Assembly: GCF_000002865.3 (NCBI RefSeq)
Contig: NW_001865056.1
Coordinates: forward strand, 5,303 to 57,467
DNA length: 52,165 nucleotides
Direction of reading: 5' to 3'
DNA from: Monosiga brevicollis MX1
Lineage: Eukaryota > Opisthokonta > Choanoflagellata > Craspedida > Salpingoecidae
Part shown: positions 1-11,341 of the stretch, piece by piece
Numbering within the stretch: position 1 is the stretch's first letter
Layout of the letters: the number at the start of each line of letters is the position of its first letter
Made by a program: the position numbers and the translations under genes
The notes under the pieces: model-generated
The model's input: only the letters and a program-made list of their open reading frames with translations
Told to the model about the DNA's origin: nothing
The model's database searches: none

Positions 1-2
1 CG

Positions 3-834
3 AACGATCAAGAAGCGTTTGAAATGTTTATGAATCAGGGTGGCTTTGACGTGGATGAGAACGGCGAACTTGTAGCGCTGGATGACGTCAACGTGGCTCT
101 AGATGAAGCTGAACACGAACCTGCTATGCCTCGCGGTCTGCCCGCCGGTGCCGACGATGACGATGATGATGACGACGACGAGGACTTTGTGCCGGGTGAT
201 GTGCGTTCTCTGCCTTGCTGGCGATCGATTCGCTGTCAATCACTTGCTATGTCCATATCAATGGTCTGACCTTCGCGCTTCTCCTCTCTTAGATGCCAGC
301 ATCGGGTGGGGCGGCACCCGGCGGCTTTGGCAGCAGCGGGTTTGGTGATGATTTCGACCCACGTACTGCTGGCGTGAGCACCGATGCCCCTACTGGTACG
401 TCCACGGCTGAACAAACTTCCGCCACTTGTACCCACTTCCCCCTTGGGGCACACCTGAATGTTTTTTGTTTGTTTGTGATGTGACGCTGATGGCACCTCT
501 CTTTGTGGATCTGGCATGATTGCTTGTTGTTTATCCAGAACACGCCACTCTGTCCGAGGTGGCCGAGGCCATTTTTTCAGAGTTGGCCGATGCTGTGGAC
601 GAGGAAGATTGTGTGGGTGGCAACGACGTGCGGCCCATCCTCTTACGCTCGGGCCTGGAGATTTCCATGCTGGGATCCATCTGGATGATGGTGGATGAGG
701 AGCGTCGGGGCAAGCTGGATCGGCAGCAGCTCATTCATGTCCTGGGACTCATAAGCCAGGCCCAGGAGGGCGCTGAGTTGGACGTTGGTACCGTGAAGGC
801 CACCGACCGTGCACCGGCCCTGGATGACCAGTAG
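3..834 (+). CDS. EH-domain-like protein, 3' end (5' partial)
   Basis: The C-terminal part of a larger protein runs in from the left edge. Three exons join in phase: 3-200, 293-395 and 539-834 (stop TAG). The first two give a low-complexity acidic and glycine-rich linker, with a run of nine Asp, then FVPGD and GFGDDFDP segments. The last exon gives a folded helical segment, with LRSGLEISMLGSIWMMVDEE followed by GKLDRQQLIHVLGLI, which has the layout of an EH domain (helix, EF-hand-like loop, helix). EH domains bind NPF peptides in endocytic adaptors such as Eps15 and synergin-gamma. That function is inferred from the fold pattern only. The acidic linker before a C-terminal EH-like module would suit an endocytic or AP-1 accessory protein. 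The N-terminus is outside the window, so the family cannot be named. Confidence 0.6.
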
Positions 835-1590
835 AAACGAGAATGTGGTTGGAAACTGGGGGAACATTGATCTCTTCCAGATCCCATTATTCTACGAGGC
901 CTTGTGTATGCGTGTGTGTCTGATTGCCCTCGGAAAAGCTGGCTCGTGCTTCCGCTTTGTGTTTGTCAGCCATTCCTAGACTCGCTAGACAGAATAGTGT
1001 CGTGTCAGCTGCTTGGGCGTCCCTCATTTTGGTGTAGTTGTGCAGTAGGTTTACATTTGAGTGGAGTCCCCCGCGATTGTTTGCTTGCAACATCCGGTGC
1101 CCTTCCCCGCTCCCTTTTCCCTCCCCCGCACGCGTTCGTTCCCGGCAAAGGGATAGAATTGAGGCTTGCGTTGAAACAATTGTGTGCCATCTCATACCCA
1201 TCCCATCCAAGCGGGTGCAAACCACTGCGCGCGCGTAAAGAGTGACTTCTTGAAGAAGAAGAAACGGACAAATCGCAAATGCGAAGTGAGTGACAATAAA
1301 CTAATCGATCAGAGAAATGTCTGACAATTTGTGCACGCGGTGTGCACGCTTGTGTGCAACAGGTGTTTTCGATCAGTATTTCGCATCAACGTGAAGCGAG
1401 GTTTGAACCTTCTGGCACTTTTTTTTGCCTCTCAAAGGTACCGAACACCACCTGCTGCTTGGACAGAAAGGAAGAGTGAGAAAAAAAAAAAGTCGACGGC
1501 TTTGGCAGCGCTTCGGCGGCAGCCCTGCCAGGAAGCTCTTGGGTGAGGATTGACACTTATCTCTCTGCCTCATATCTGTGACAGGTCATC
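835..1590. other. Intergenic: 3' end of EH-like gene and eS4 promoter
   Basis: No coding exon is supported here. The stretch holds the 3' untranslated region of the upstream gene and the promoter side of the ribosomal protein gene. The sequence ctgtgacag just before the eS4 start codon resembles a splice acceptor, so a 5'-UTR intron is possible. Open frames here have no family resemblance. Confidence 0.5.
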
Positions 1591-2975
1591 ATGGCTCGTG
1601 GACCGAAGAAGCACTTGAAGCGCCTGGCCGCCCCCAAGCACTGGATGCTTGTGCGTAAAACCCTGTCTCCTTGCTAGTTCGGCTACCTGATGGCGGTGCA
1701 GCAGATGTGTGTGCGCCAGTCCAGATTCGCGCGACACATGTGTGGTCTTGGACTGGCGAGGCCATCTGCTACGTCTCTTCCGGTGCCTGCTGCCCTCCCC
1801 ACAGGTTGCCATGGCCGTCATTGCACTCATGTCTTCTCTTGGTGCGCTCTCGGGCTCGTGGTCCCTTCAACCATGTCGATGCGGCTGGTGGCGGTGTGGT
1901 TTGGGATCTTTTAGGACAAGCTGACCGGTCGCTATGCTCCCCGCCCGTCGACTGGTCCTCACAAGCTCCGTGAGTGCCTTCCTCTGGTCATCTTCCTCCG
2001 CAACCGCCTCAAATACGCCCTGACGTACCACGAGGTCAAGATGATCCTGAAGCAGCGCAAGGTATGATGACGAGTTGGTGGCCCGAAATTTTCCGGGCTT
2101 TGGGACGTCGAGCCCTGTACCATGCTATTGCGCTAGAAATGTGTTGTAGCGTGAACACACGTCGATGAATTGTGCTTGCTTTTCTTATCCACGCCCCAGG
2201 ACTCGTCCATGCTCACGTTACTTTGTTGCCTGCTGGTTGGTGATGCTTGATTTAGGTGTACGTTGATGGCAAGGCTCGCACCGACCTTACCTTCCCCACC
2301 GGTCTGATGGATGTCATCTCCATCCCCGACACCAACGAGCACTTCCGTCTCCTGTTCGACACTAAGGGTCGCTACACCGTCCACAAGATCCAGGATGACG
2401 AGGCCTCGGTACGTTGATTCTTTTCAATACGCCCAAAAAAAACGCTGCTCTCGTGGCGCGCAATGCTTGTCCTTTAGCTGCTGGTCATGTGTGTTGATCC
2501 TGACAATCTGGCGCGCATCTGTGTTGTTCGGCTTCTGTAGTTCAAGCTGTGCAAGGTCAAGCAGGCTGCCATTGGCCCCAACGCCGTCCCCTACGTTGTG
2601 ACCCACGATGGCCGCACCATCCGCTACCCTGACCCTCACATCAAGGTCAACGACACCGTCAAGGTTGACCTCGACAGCGGTCGCATCACCGATTTCATCA
2701 AGTTCGACATTGGCGTCCTTGTGCTTTGCACTGGCGGCCGTAACATGGGCCGTGTTGGTACGCTCATGTCGCGTGACAAGATGATGGGTGCCACCGACGT
2801 CGTCCACGTCCGTGACTCCGCTGGTCAGCAGTTCACCACTCTGCTCAGCAACGTCTTTGCTGTCGGCTCTGGCAAGAAGCCTGCCATCTCGCTTCCCCGC
2901 GGCAAGGGTGTCCGTCTCACCATTGCCGAGGAGCGCGATCGCCGCCTCAAGGACAAGGCCAAGGCCGCCGCGTAA
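1591..2975 (+). CDS. RPS4: 40S ribosomal protein eS4 (RPS4)
   Basis: Structural protein of the small cytosolic ribosomal subunit. Four exons, 1591-1650, 1915-2061, 2256-2408 and 2541-2975, are all joined in phase 0 and give 264 residues, against about 263 in animals. The start [20 protein letters not shown] is the typical eS4 N-terminus. It is followed by the S4 RNA-binding region ([19 protein letters not shown]), the central eS4 domain, and a C-terminal KOW-like segment ([15 protein letters not shown]). The protein ends in a basic tail. Introns are 264, 194 and 132 bases, with donors GTGCGT, GTATGA and GTACGT. Identity is secure because every exon aligns with the family in order. It lies head-to-tail with the EH-like gene and the SH2 gene. 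Confidence 0.97.
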
Positions 2976-3664
2976 ATTTGCTCCCTTTTTCTTTGCTGTT
3001 TATTTTCGCGACGACCCCCTTAGCCAAAACGCGCGAGGTTTTGAAGTGCTTTATCGAGCAGCAAATCCCCAAAATCGAGCCATCAAAAAACCTCAGACAC
3101 TCCCTTGTTTCCTCGCTCTCCTTCAATCACGTCTGAGCTGAACGCGATGGTTCACCGGCCTTGAAAGCGCCTGCCACTTTGCTCACGCACATGTGACCTT
3201 CCACCCTCTTCCACTTGTCCTTTGCAGCTCCGATCTTATTGAGCGCAGGGTAGTTTGTCGTTCTATGACATTCTTCTTGTCGAGCTGAGATGGAAGCTGC
3301 TGGGTGCTTTGTTGGAACAAAGAGAAGAAGGAAAGACCTTTTCTCTCTCTCTCGAAAAACCTCTCAAACCTCTCTCAAACCTCTCTCCTCTCTTCTCTCT
3401 CTGAACTTTTTTCTGCTTTTTTTTTTGGTCGCAGGCGTTGTGGTGGTTGTGCAGAGGGAGGCGTTGCTGTACCTGCCTGCGTGGCGAGAGGAAGGTGGCT
3501 TGGTATTGGATGGGAGTAGCCTGGCCAAGGCGGGGCGGCGGCACCCAGCCGGCAAGGTTTTGAGTGCGCGTGCACACACGTTTTTATTATTATCCAGCAG
3601 GCTTGTTGTTTAGCCTCCTGACCTTCGCGTTGGTGGGCGTACAGTCGTGCCGTCCACGAGCACC
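2976..3664. other. Intergenic: pyrimidine-rich spacer before the SH2 gene
   Basis: No exon is supported. Around 3340-3425 there is a CT-rich stretch containing repeated ctctcaaacctctc, a motif that recurs in other spacers of this window (near 10590 and 12720). A T-run and an acagtc acceptor-like site precede the next start codon. Confidence 0.45.
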
Positions 3665-4640
3665 ATGTCTGGTCGCATCTTCCCCTGGTTCCATGGCAAG
3701 CTGAGCCGGGACGAGGTCGAGAGCCGCCTCAAGGCTGTCTGTGCGGGTCGTGACTATGATGATGTCGTCTACCTCGTCCGCGAAAAATCCGATTCCGATC
3801 GGGTAGGGTCCGCCCCTTTTCGCCCGCCCCCTTTGCCTTTGGTGCCTCACAAACCTAACAGCCTCCCCTTTGCTTGACCCTGGACATAGGACCTGGTCCT
3901 TTCCTGGATGAATGTCAAAACCCAGAGTGCAACTCACTTTGTGGTCAAAATGATGGGCGCGGGCAGGTGCGTGCTCCGCCCAGCCACCCCGGGTGCGGTT
4001 TGGTGTGCGTGCTGTGATTTGTCAACCCCCTCCTTTGCTGTCCCACAGCGACAAGATGTACGTTCTGGACGCACAGGTGGAAGGGCGTACCAGCTACTTT
4101 TCCGAGATCCAAGAGCTTTTGGACCACTTTCACGTTCGTTCGTCGCCGCTCGTCCGTCACCATGACTTCTGGCACCATGACTTCTTTTGTCTCTCAACTT
4201 TGAGAGTAAAAACGACCTCGAGTTTAAAAAAAAACCCCTCGATTCAAATAACACCCCCGTCTCACGTCTGACCGTGTCGCCAATCTTTTCGGCGGTACCG
4301 CGCACCCGTGATGCAGAAGGAAGATGGAGGTTTTCCTGGTGGACCTCTCAGCTTTGCCGTGCCTTCGCCAGCCCCTTGCCCCTTGCCCGAGCCCGAGGGC
4401 ATCTCCATCCCTCCGCCGGAAACGGGTGGCCCCGCCCCCGACTTTGGCAATCTTCGTATCAACCCCAACAACTCACGTCGTGCTTCACAGCTCATGCAAG
4501 GTAGCTCCTCCAGCCCTGTGCCTGCCGCCGGTAGCCCCAATGCGCCGCCGCCCATTCCCACATCTCGTCGCCCACACGAAGCCGAAAGCTCCGATGCCCC
4601 CACCCCCGCACCCAAGAAGAAAGGCTGTATTCTGTTATGA
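3665..4640 (+). CDS. SH2-domain protein with C-terminal CAAX box
   Basis: Four exons, 3665-3802, 3890-3966, 4049-4133 and 4317-4640, join in phase and give 207 residues. Residues 8-115 form an SH2 domain. It opens with PWFHGKLSRDEVESRL, has the phosphotyrosine-binding arginine (R39) in YLVREKS, and continues through THFVVKMM, MYVLDAQ and YFSEIQELLDHF. The domain is followed by a proline- and serine-rich linker. The protein ends PKKKGCILL, a CAAX box with leucine in the last position next to three lysines. By known prenyltransferase rules this predicts geranylgeranylation of Cys204 and membrane anchoring. No kinase, SH3 or other catalytic domain is present. It probably acts as a membrane-tethered phosphotyrosine adaptor, which is inference. 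The start at 3665 was chosen because it is the first ATG; an in-frame GTG lies 18 bases upstream. Confidence 0.88.
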
Positions 4641-5472
4641 TGGAAATCCACCACCTGGAGACGAGGACAGGCGGTATTGCCCGAACCGTGCGAGTATCTC
4701 ACCCCCAGCTGGAATGACACCCCGACCCTTCCACGCACGCGCAAAGCGCACACACCGTGGCTTCTTCATGGGTGGATCTTCTCCCTCACGCCCCCACGCC
4801 ACCAAGTGGTATTTACCTCGCGTGCCTTTGTTCATGAGTCGACAAAAATATCCGTTGGCGCACGTTTGAGTTGCGGCAGCTCAACAATCTAGCACTGTAA
4901 TTATGACTCTGATGAGTAAGCTTTTCTACACTAGACTGGCAAGCTCAAGGCCTTGCCTCGGCTTTGTGCCCAACGTGTCAAAGAAGAGCATCGATTTTGG
5001 TGTGATTCTAGCATATTATGACAAGAGTGTGAGCAGAGGCTTGAGACCGCCTAGAGTGCACGCTTTTGTCGGACAAAACAAACAGGAAAGAGGGGGCACG
5101 AAGAGGTGTGTAAAGGTCAGTCAAGCGATGGCATAGCACATCATCAAAAGAAACTGGTGGTCTCGCTGAAACCGTGGCACAGGGCTTGATCCATCGTACT
5201 CGGATCCAATGGTTGACCAGTGCATAGTACAAGAAAGAGGAAACACGGGCCCATTCAACAAATGACCACAGCCAATCCATCTTCCCCCAACCACAGACGC
5301 GAGCCAAAACTCAAAGGGAGGAGAATGCGAGCGAGACGGGTGACGGCTGGTGTCGCGGGGCAGACACAGCTCAAAGACCAAAGCAAACAAGAAGCAAATC
5401 CGAAGCTAAACCCCAAATGCAAGTAGCTGCCTCAATGCTGACCCTTGCGGCAAGCCCTTAAGTGACGGGACT
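4641..5472. other. Intergenic between convergent SH2 and ORP genes
   Basis: Both neighbours end toward this stretch, so it should hold their two 3' untranslated regions. No coding exon, RNA gene or repeat of note was seen. Confidence 0.5.
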
Positions 5473-7602
5473 TCACCACAAGGGGGGCAGGCTCTTGATC
5501 GACTGCTCCTTCTTCTGACGCCAAAAACCACCCTTGTACAGCCACTCGGCGCGCTCAGCCTCGCGAGAGAGTGCGGGAACACCCGAGGGGAGCTGCGCCG
5601 GCTTGGGGGCGGGGACACGACGATACTCGAAGAAACGAGGCTCGTGTTGTTTGCCCTCCGCCTCGAGCTCCTGTCGCCGCACCCGCTGCAGCTCTTCCAC
5701 GCGCAGTTTCTCTGCTCGTACAAGTTTGGATGGAGCGCATACATGAGAAGGAAGTGAAAGATGCGAGCCCAACCAGACATGCACATGCACATGCACTAGA
5801 CGCGGCGAGACAAAGGCAGCAGATGAGGACTCGTACCTTCGGCGGCAGCCTCTTCCTTGGCCTCTTCCCAAAGGCGCTGATCCGGGCGATTGCGCGAGTC
5901 GGTGGCCAGCAGCAAATCGCGTTGTCCATTGCCCTCGGGCGGCAGTTCATTCAGCTCCATGGCAAACTTTGTAAAGCCAAACTCGTGATCAATGGATTCT
6001 GTCGATGCGTGCCAAGTTGGGTGGGCGGTTGAGCAGAGGCGTGGGAATTGTTGGGCAGGCTTTGAAAATACATGAGAATACCTTGTTCAGGCACGGGATT
6101 GGTCCACAACTCCTCCTGGGTGTCATCGCGCACCAGCTGCACGAAAATTCATTTCAGCGCCAAGGGACCATGGTCCGCAAAGAAGAAGCGTAAGATAAAA
6201 ACCAAGCGCACCAACCAAGCGACGGGGACCTGACCACCGCAGCCACCATGATGACCCACCTTTTCGTTCCATTTGCCGGAAAAGGTGGCAAACGGCTTTT
6301 TAGGGTTAGCCACGTCAATGACCGTGCCCTTGACGGCATACTTTTGACTCTTCTTGAAGCGCGAGTACTGGAAGAGCTCGACCTTGCACGTATCACCCGT
6401 GCGACAGTTGACGACACACATCCGGCCGTGGTGGTCGACCCACTTGTTGCCTTGAAAGCAGACCAGGACAACCAAGCGCAGGGGAAGGATGAGGCCACAG
6501 GCCATACCAGACATGGGGGGGGGGGGGGGGGGGATGGAGAGGGCAGCCTGGTGAGGCAGCCCAGCCAGACCAGCCACCCAGCTCGAGTCGAGGAGCCCTG
6601 CATCTGCAAAGCAACAACATACCGGAAACAATGTCTTCCACGTGTGTCACCACTTTTTGCCACTCGTAGGTCTGAACACCGGGCATGATGGGTGGGTGAG
6701 TAAAATAGCAAAGCAAAGTGCGTGGCTGGCAAGGAAATCCCATTCATGGATATGTGCTCAGGGGATGGGGTTCATCAATCTCGGAAGTCGGGAGCGGATC
6801 GGGGCCGTCAGCGACGCACCTCATCGTACGCGGGAAAAGAGACACGAATAAAGCCCTGGGGAGTAACCTTGAGGCTGGAGGGACGGAGAGAGGACTTGAC
6901 ACCCGCCTCTTGATAAAAGGTCCAGAGGGAGGATTCGGCCACGCACACGCTAATGGGCGGGTGATGGCTAACTTGCTCCGCAAAAAAGCGAAAGCCGCGC
7001 TCGGGCCGGACTTCGTCAAAAGTCTCGCCAAGAATGGGATTGAAAGGTTTACGCCCGGAGCGAAAATGAGAGCTGCCGTACGAGGCAACGGCAAAAGCGC
7101 CCACCCACATGAGGCGCTCGCGAGGATCGGCAGCAGCCGCAGCATTGTCGAGGAGGTGGCTGTGCTCAAGCTCTTCGCAGAGGCGCTGCAGAGCGCTGAG
7201 GGGCTCGTTGAAGGTGACGGGCATGGCAATGTGGGAGAGTTTCTTGCCAATGTTCTTCTTCAAAACCCCCCAGAGGGAGTTGCTCTGCAGTGCATGGTCG
7301 TGCTTGACCGAGAGGTGGCTACGGCGCTCGTAATCGTTATCGGCAGCCCAGCGCAGGCTCTCGCCAACCGGCTCGTCCTCGGCCAGATCCAAGGCCCCCG
7401 CTTTGGCCTCGATACCGATTGACTCGTCCAGCTCGTCATCCTGTTCATCGTCCAACACGGCCACCTATCGGATTGACGCGGCCACTTTCAGTCAGTCTGC
7501 AGGCAGGTTGGCCAGTACGCGCAGGCTCAAAGAGCTCAACGGGGGTCGAGGAACGAGGCACCGTACGTCCGTGCTGGCCGCCAACACCTTGCTTTCCGCC
7601 AT
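5473..7602 (-). CDS. Oxysterol-binding protein-related protein (ORP), lipid-transfer domain only
   Basis: Seven exons on the minus strand, 7602-7567, 7464-6820, 6671-6623, 6450-6260, 6136-6082, 5998-5837 and 5711-5473, close in phase and give 458 residues. This is the size of a short ORP. The hallmark EQVSHHPP is present, preceded by KPFNPILGETFDEVRPERGF and followed by the sheet strands of the ORD barrel. ORD proteins carry sterols or phosphatidylserine against PI4P at membrane contact sites. There is no PH domain, ankyrin repeat or obvious FFAT motif in this model. The C-terminus (YKGGFWRQKKEQSIKSLPPLW) is the usual ORP end. The 12-residue first exon, MAESKVLAASTD, is the least certain part. 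A run of 19 G at 6515-6533 lies in an intron. Confidence 0.93.
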
Positions 7603-9056
7603 TGAATCCGGTGAGTATTGGGACACAAGGCTTGTGGGAGGTTGCAACTTTGAGGCTTGCGGTGGCACCAAAGATCAAGAAAAAAAAACACTCGCTGAGG
7701 CCTGGCCTAAAACAAAGATCGCACTCTTTGGACCTAGAGCTGCTGCGACAGACACACGACACACACCAAAAGTGAGACTTGCGCCTTCATGAGCAGAGCA
7801 TACCAAGAGACAGCACCAGACACGGCACAAGATAACACAGGCGGAGGGCGGGGGGCGGGCAGCCACAAGCTCGGGTGCCTCGCCATGATTTCTGCCGTAT
7901 CACGACTTCCGCCCCCCGTTCCGCCCTTGCTCTCCTGTATTCTCCAAGACTGCCCACCCCTGTCTAGCTCTCTCGTTAACTGAACCCAGCACGAGCCAAG
8001 CACACACACCACCACTGCCACTGCCACTGCCACCAGTCCCACTGCCTGGCTGTCCACTGAACCCCGACTGCCCTTTCACACACACACACACACGGAACGT
8101 GGAGGCGTTACCCGCACACACACACACACACACCAGCAGATTCAGTAAACTGCGATATCTGCCCAACTTTCTTCATAAAGTCAAACCAATTTGCTTAACA
8201 TATCTGCATAAAGTGTAACTGAAGTAACAAAAACTCATTGGAAAGCGCTCTGCCAAGGGAGACATTCTTTTTGTTGATGTTGTTGTTGGAGACGACCGTG
8301 CTACCAAGTGTCAGTGGTTCTTGATCATGCTGACATTTCGACGGCTGCTGCTACCAGATGCCAGTAAACAACCGGGAATTGTCAGCAGGCGTGAGCTTGC
8401 ATCAAATCTGACTGGTAAAGACTTGCAATGAGTGAGTTCGTGTTCAAGGGTGTGGGGATGCAATACCGCGAGTATGACACAGCCTGCACACATGTGTGGC
8501 TGCTACTACAACGATACCATTCAACCCACGCACCTGCGTATACCAAACCCTGTTTGCACGTGTGGTGGCAACATCCTGCAAGTGTGCGCACATGTCGAGT
8601 CTTAAGCAAACCATTTGTGTGAATTTTCTTTTTTTTTTTCTGGAGCTGCTGTGTGTGTGTGTGCGCGCGCTTCGAGTTGAGCTCGGCAGGATTTGATCGC
8701 AGCGGGCTGACGGCATCGCTGCTGTTGCGGGACTTGGGCACACGTCGCTGATTGACTTTGACTACTCCTTCTTTTGACAAGAGGGGGAGAGCTGCCAAGT
8801 TTAAGGTTGGTCAGCGGTGCGGCAGAGGGTTGGATGGTCAGCCAGTGCGCTTGACTGTCGGGTGTGTGCATCTGTGAAAGCTGGGACCGTGTCCAGTCGC
8901 CTTCTGGAGGAAGGGCTGGTCGTGCAGGCATGGTCGGTGTTGGGGCGAAGCTCCGACGGCGCATCGGTGCAGCTGGGTTCGTGTTGCAAAGGCACTCCCC
9001 CCATCTCATTGGCTGACATTTGGTCGTAGGAACCAGACAGTACGCAACCGCGCACA
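7603..9056. other. Divergent promoter region between ORP (-) and 4-TM (+) genes
   Basis: About 1.45 kb separates two divergently transcribed genes. It contains two CA/GT microsatellites (about 8081-8093 and 8116-8133). A caagtgtcagtgg/accagatgccagt pair of similar segments lies near 8304-8365. A further TG tract occurs near 8648. No exon is supported. Confidence 0.5.
8081..8133. repeat. Paired (CA)n microsatellites
   Basis: Two short CA runs are separated by about 20 bases of unique sequence. They lie in the intergenic region upstream of both the ORP and the 4-TM genes. Confidence 0.8.
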
Positions 9057-10118
9057 ATGGCGGGTCCCTCGGATCGGGTGCCGCTGCTGGCCGGTCACGA
9101 CTATCCCTCGTATTTTTACCGCCGTCTGTTTGCCGGCTTTTCCGTGCTCGTGGGCGTTGCCGGCGCGGCCGCCTTTCTTCTCCAGTTTGGCCACCGCTGG
9201 CAGGTCCGAGCTCCTCCGCCTTTGAGTGTTCAAACTCCCCACTCGCTCCACCCCCCCCCCAGCCCTGGATGGGTCATTCAATCCCTGATGCCTCCATTCT
9301 GCACGCTGCTCGCCTTTCCAGGTTGCCGTGCTGGCCCTCATGCAGGGTGCTGTAGCTCTCATCAACTACATTGGTTTGTTGTGCCTGCCCTCGAACCGTG
9401 GCAACTTTGTTCCCTTGTCAAAGGCACAGCAGGCGCGCTCACTTCAGCAACGCTCGACTTGTCGGCTCGGTTCGTCCACAGAGGCGCACTACCGTAGCAA
9501 GTGCTTTCGTGACAACAAACTGCCCAACAACCATGCCATCGGCATGCGCAGCGTTGGTGCGTTTGGGTGCTTTTCGTAATCATAGTTGCCCCCGGGCCAC
9601 CCGCGCTACTGGTGGCCTTGATCCGACCCGCGGTCCGGATTCTCTTCCTCATCTTGCCTTGTTGGCCCCGTGCTTGGCCCTCCACGTTTTTGTCATCCCC
9701 TCGTTTGTCTACCCACAGGTGCTTTTGCGACGACGGTGGCGCTGCTGGTGGTGCTGACCTATCTCACTCTTGCCATCCAGCGCAAGGACCAGCTGACGGG
9801 CGAGAGCTACTGGATCAACGCGATCTGGGGCTTCCTCCTCGGCAAATGGGGCATTGTCACCTTTGCCTTTGGCGAGCACATCTCCACATATGATGCAGAA
9901 CTGGTGCGACCCAAGGCTAGCTGGCCCGACCTCTCTCCGCTGCACGTGCTGGTTGTCTTGCTGAATTGTTTTTTCGCCCGGACGTTGTTGTTGCTGCGTC
10001 GCTGCCTCACTCATGCGTCCAGTACCATTTGCAGCAAACGGACCCGCTTCACGTCAGTGTACAGGAGAATCGGGAAGATTTCGGCACTACGCACATTTAC
10101 TCGGGCCTCGAGGTCTAA
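9057..10118 (+). CDS. Four-span membrane protein with endolysosomal sorting motifs, family unknown
   Basis: Four exons, 9057-9203, 9322-9556, 9719-9903 and 10023-10118, join in phase and give 220 residues. Four hydrophobic spans are visible, at about residues 24-45, 50-71, 128-148 and about 165-180. A hydrophilic stretch rich in Arg, Lys and Cys separates spans 2 and 3. The N-terminus holds DRVPLL, a perfect acidic dileucine signal ([DE]xxxL[LI]). The C-terminal tail ends in IYSGLEV, a YxxPhi motif. Both are established AP-complex sorting signals for endosomes and lysosomes, so an endolysosomal membrane location is inferred. The last exon was chosen over reading through to a stop at 10209. 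It removes an odd basic extension and leaves a clean polar tail. I do not recognise the family. Confidence 0.72.
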
Positions 10119-10502
10119 GCGTGCTCTTCCCTCCAACGCTTGGGGACTTGATAATCTCCGTAATCTGCAGCGCCATCCGCTTGTTACCTTGTCGAGCGTT
10201 CTTGTTTAATTGTTTGCGGGGCGAGGCTTGACTGTTTATGCCCTTTCAACCTCTGTGATTACACCATGTCGATTTGCGGTCTTGCTTGACCTTGTTTCCC
10301 GTTGGTGTCATGGCCAGACCGCCATCTGTACGCTCTCTGCCTTGCCCTTCCCCACTCTTCCCGCCTTAAGACGCGGCCCTTAGTCCGTGGCCATGACCAT
10401 TGTAATTCAACCCATATCTCCCCATCTCCCTCCCTCTCCCCGTCTCATCCGATGCCAACAGGACCCTCCGACAAACAACAGAAACGAGCGCGCGCGTGTG
10501 AA

Positions 10503-10592
<90 letters not shown>

Positions 10593-10653
10593 CTCTCTCT
10601 CTCTCTCAAACTCTCTCTCTCAAACTCTCTCTCAAACTCTCTTTCTCTCTCTT

Positions 10654-10707
<54 letters not shown>

Positions 10708-11341
10708 ACTTTTGCTGACAATTATTTCACAATTGGTCAAAAGCAACTGTCAACGTGTCACGCGAGATCCAGAATGTGATCACGTTTCATCTCTGATCCA
10801 AATTCATCGTGACAGTGTGTCTCTGAATGGGTCGTCCATGCCATACTTCCTCTCTGAAATCGTATGGCATGCTTCACTATTTTGAACACCTGTCCGGTTC
10901 GTCTCTCTGGAACAAACGTTGGTTTATACTCCTTTCTCTCAAAATTCGGTCAAGGCTCAACCAATCTCTCGCTACATCACATTTTGTCCCCTCGTGCTCT
11001 GCCGTCGCTGCCGTCGCTCGCTGCCGTCGCGTTTGCCATCTAGGTCAGTTACAATGCGCTCCGCTGCGACCAATTTGCGTCAAAACATGCGCTCTGGCTG
11101 AAAGTTTCCAGGCTGTCATCTTGTCTGGTTCAACGGCCACCCTCATCTTGTTTGTTGCTTGTGCGCTTTGCATCTCGTGCCAGAATACTCGAAACAGCGT
11201 CAAGGTCGGTTTGAGCCCCCCCCGGCTGGCGCCAAGCTCGCTACTTCTCTGAGCTTGTGTTGCTTGGCCACATCGTTACTGATTCACATCATCGCGTTAC
11301 GGTGCTCATCCGCACCTGCTTTGCTCAACGGCCCCGGCTAG
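10119..11341. other. Intergenic with long CT microsatellite
   Basis: The spacer between the 4-TM and TLC genes is dominated by a CT tract at 10506-10705. Open frames here are either translations of that tract or unsupported. No exon or RNA gene was recognised. Confidence 0.5.
10506..10705. repeat. (CT)n microsatellite with CTCTCAAACTC interruptions
   Basis: About 85 bases of pure CT are followed by CT blocks broken by AAA at regular spacing (ctctcaaactctc) and then by CTTT blocks. The strand asymmetry (pure pyrimidine on +) is strong. Confidence 0.95.

Noticed and set aside
6718-7422. 234-codon open frame on the plus strand
   Set aside because: It is antisense to the ORP exon that encodes EQVSHHPP, so it is a shadow frame.
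9904-10209. C-terminal extension of the four-span protein through 10209
   Set aside because: The extension is Arg/Ser-rich and unlike the rest. A GTGCGA donor at 9904 and a GTCCAG acceptor ending at 10022 join in phase to give a conventional cytosolic tail.
10302-10779. Ser/Leu-repeat open frames
   Set aside because: They are translations of the CT microsatellite.
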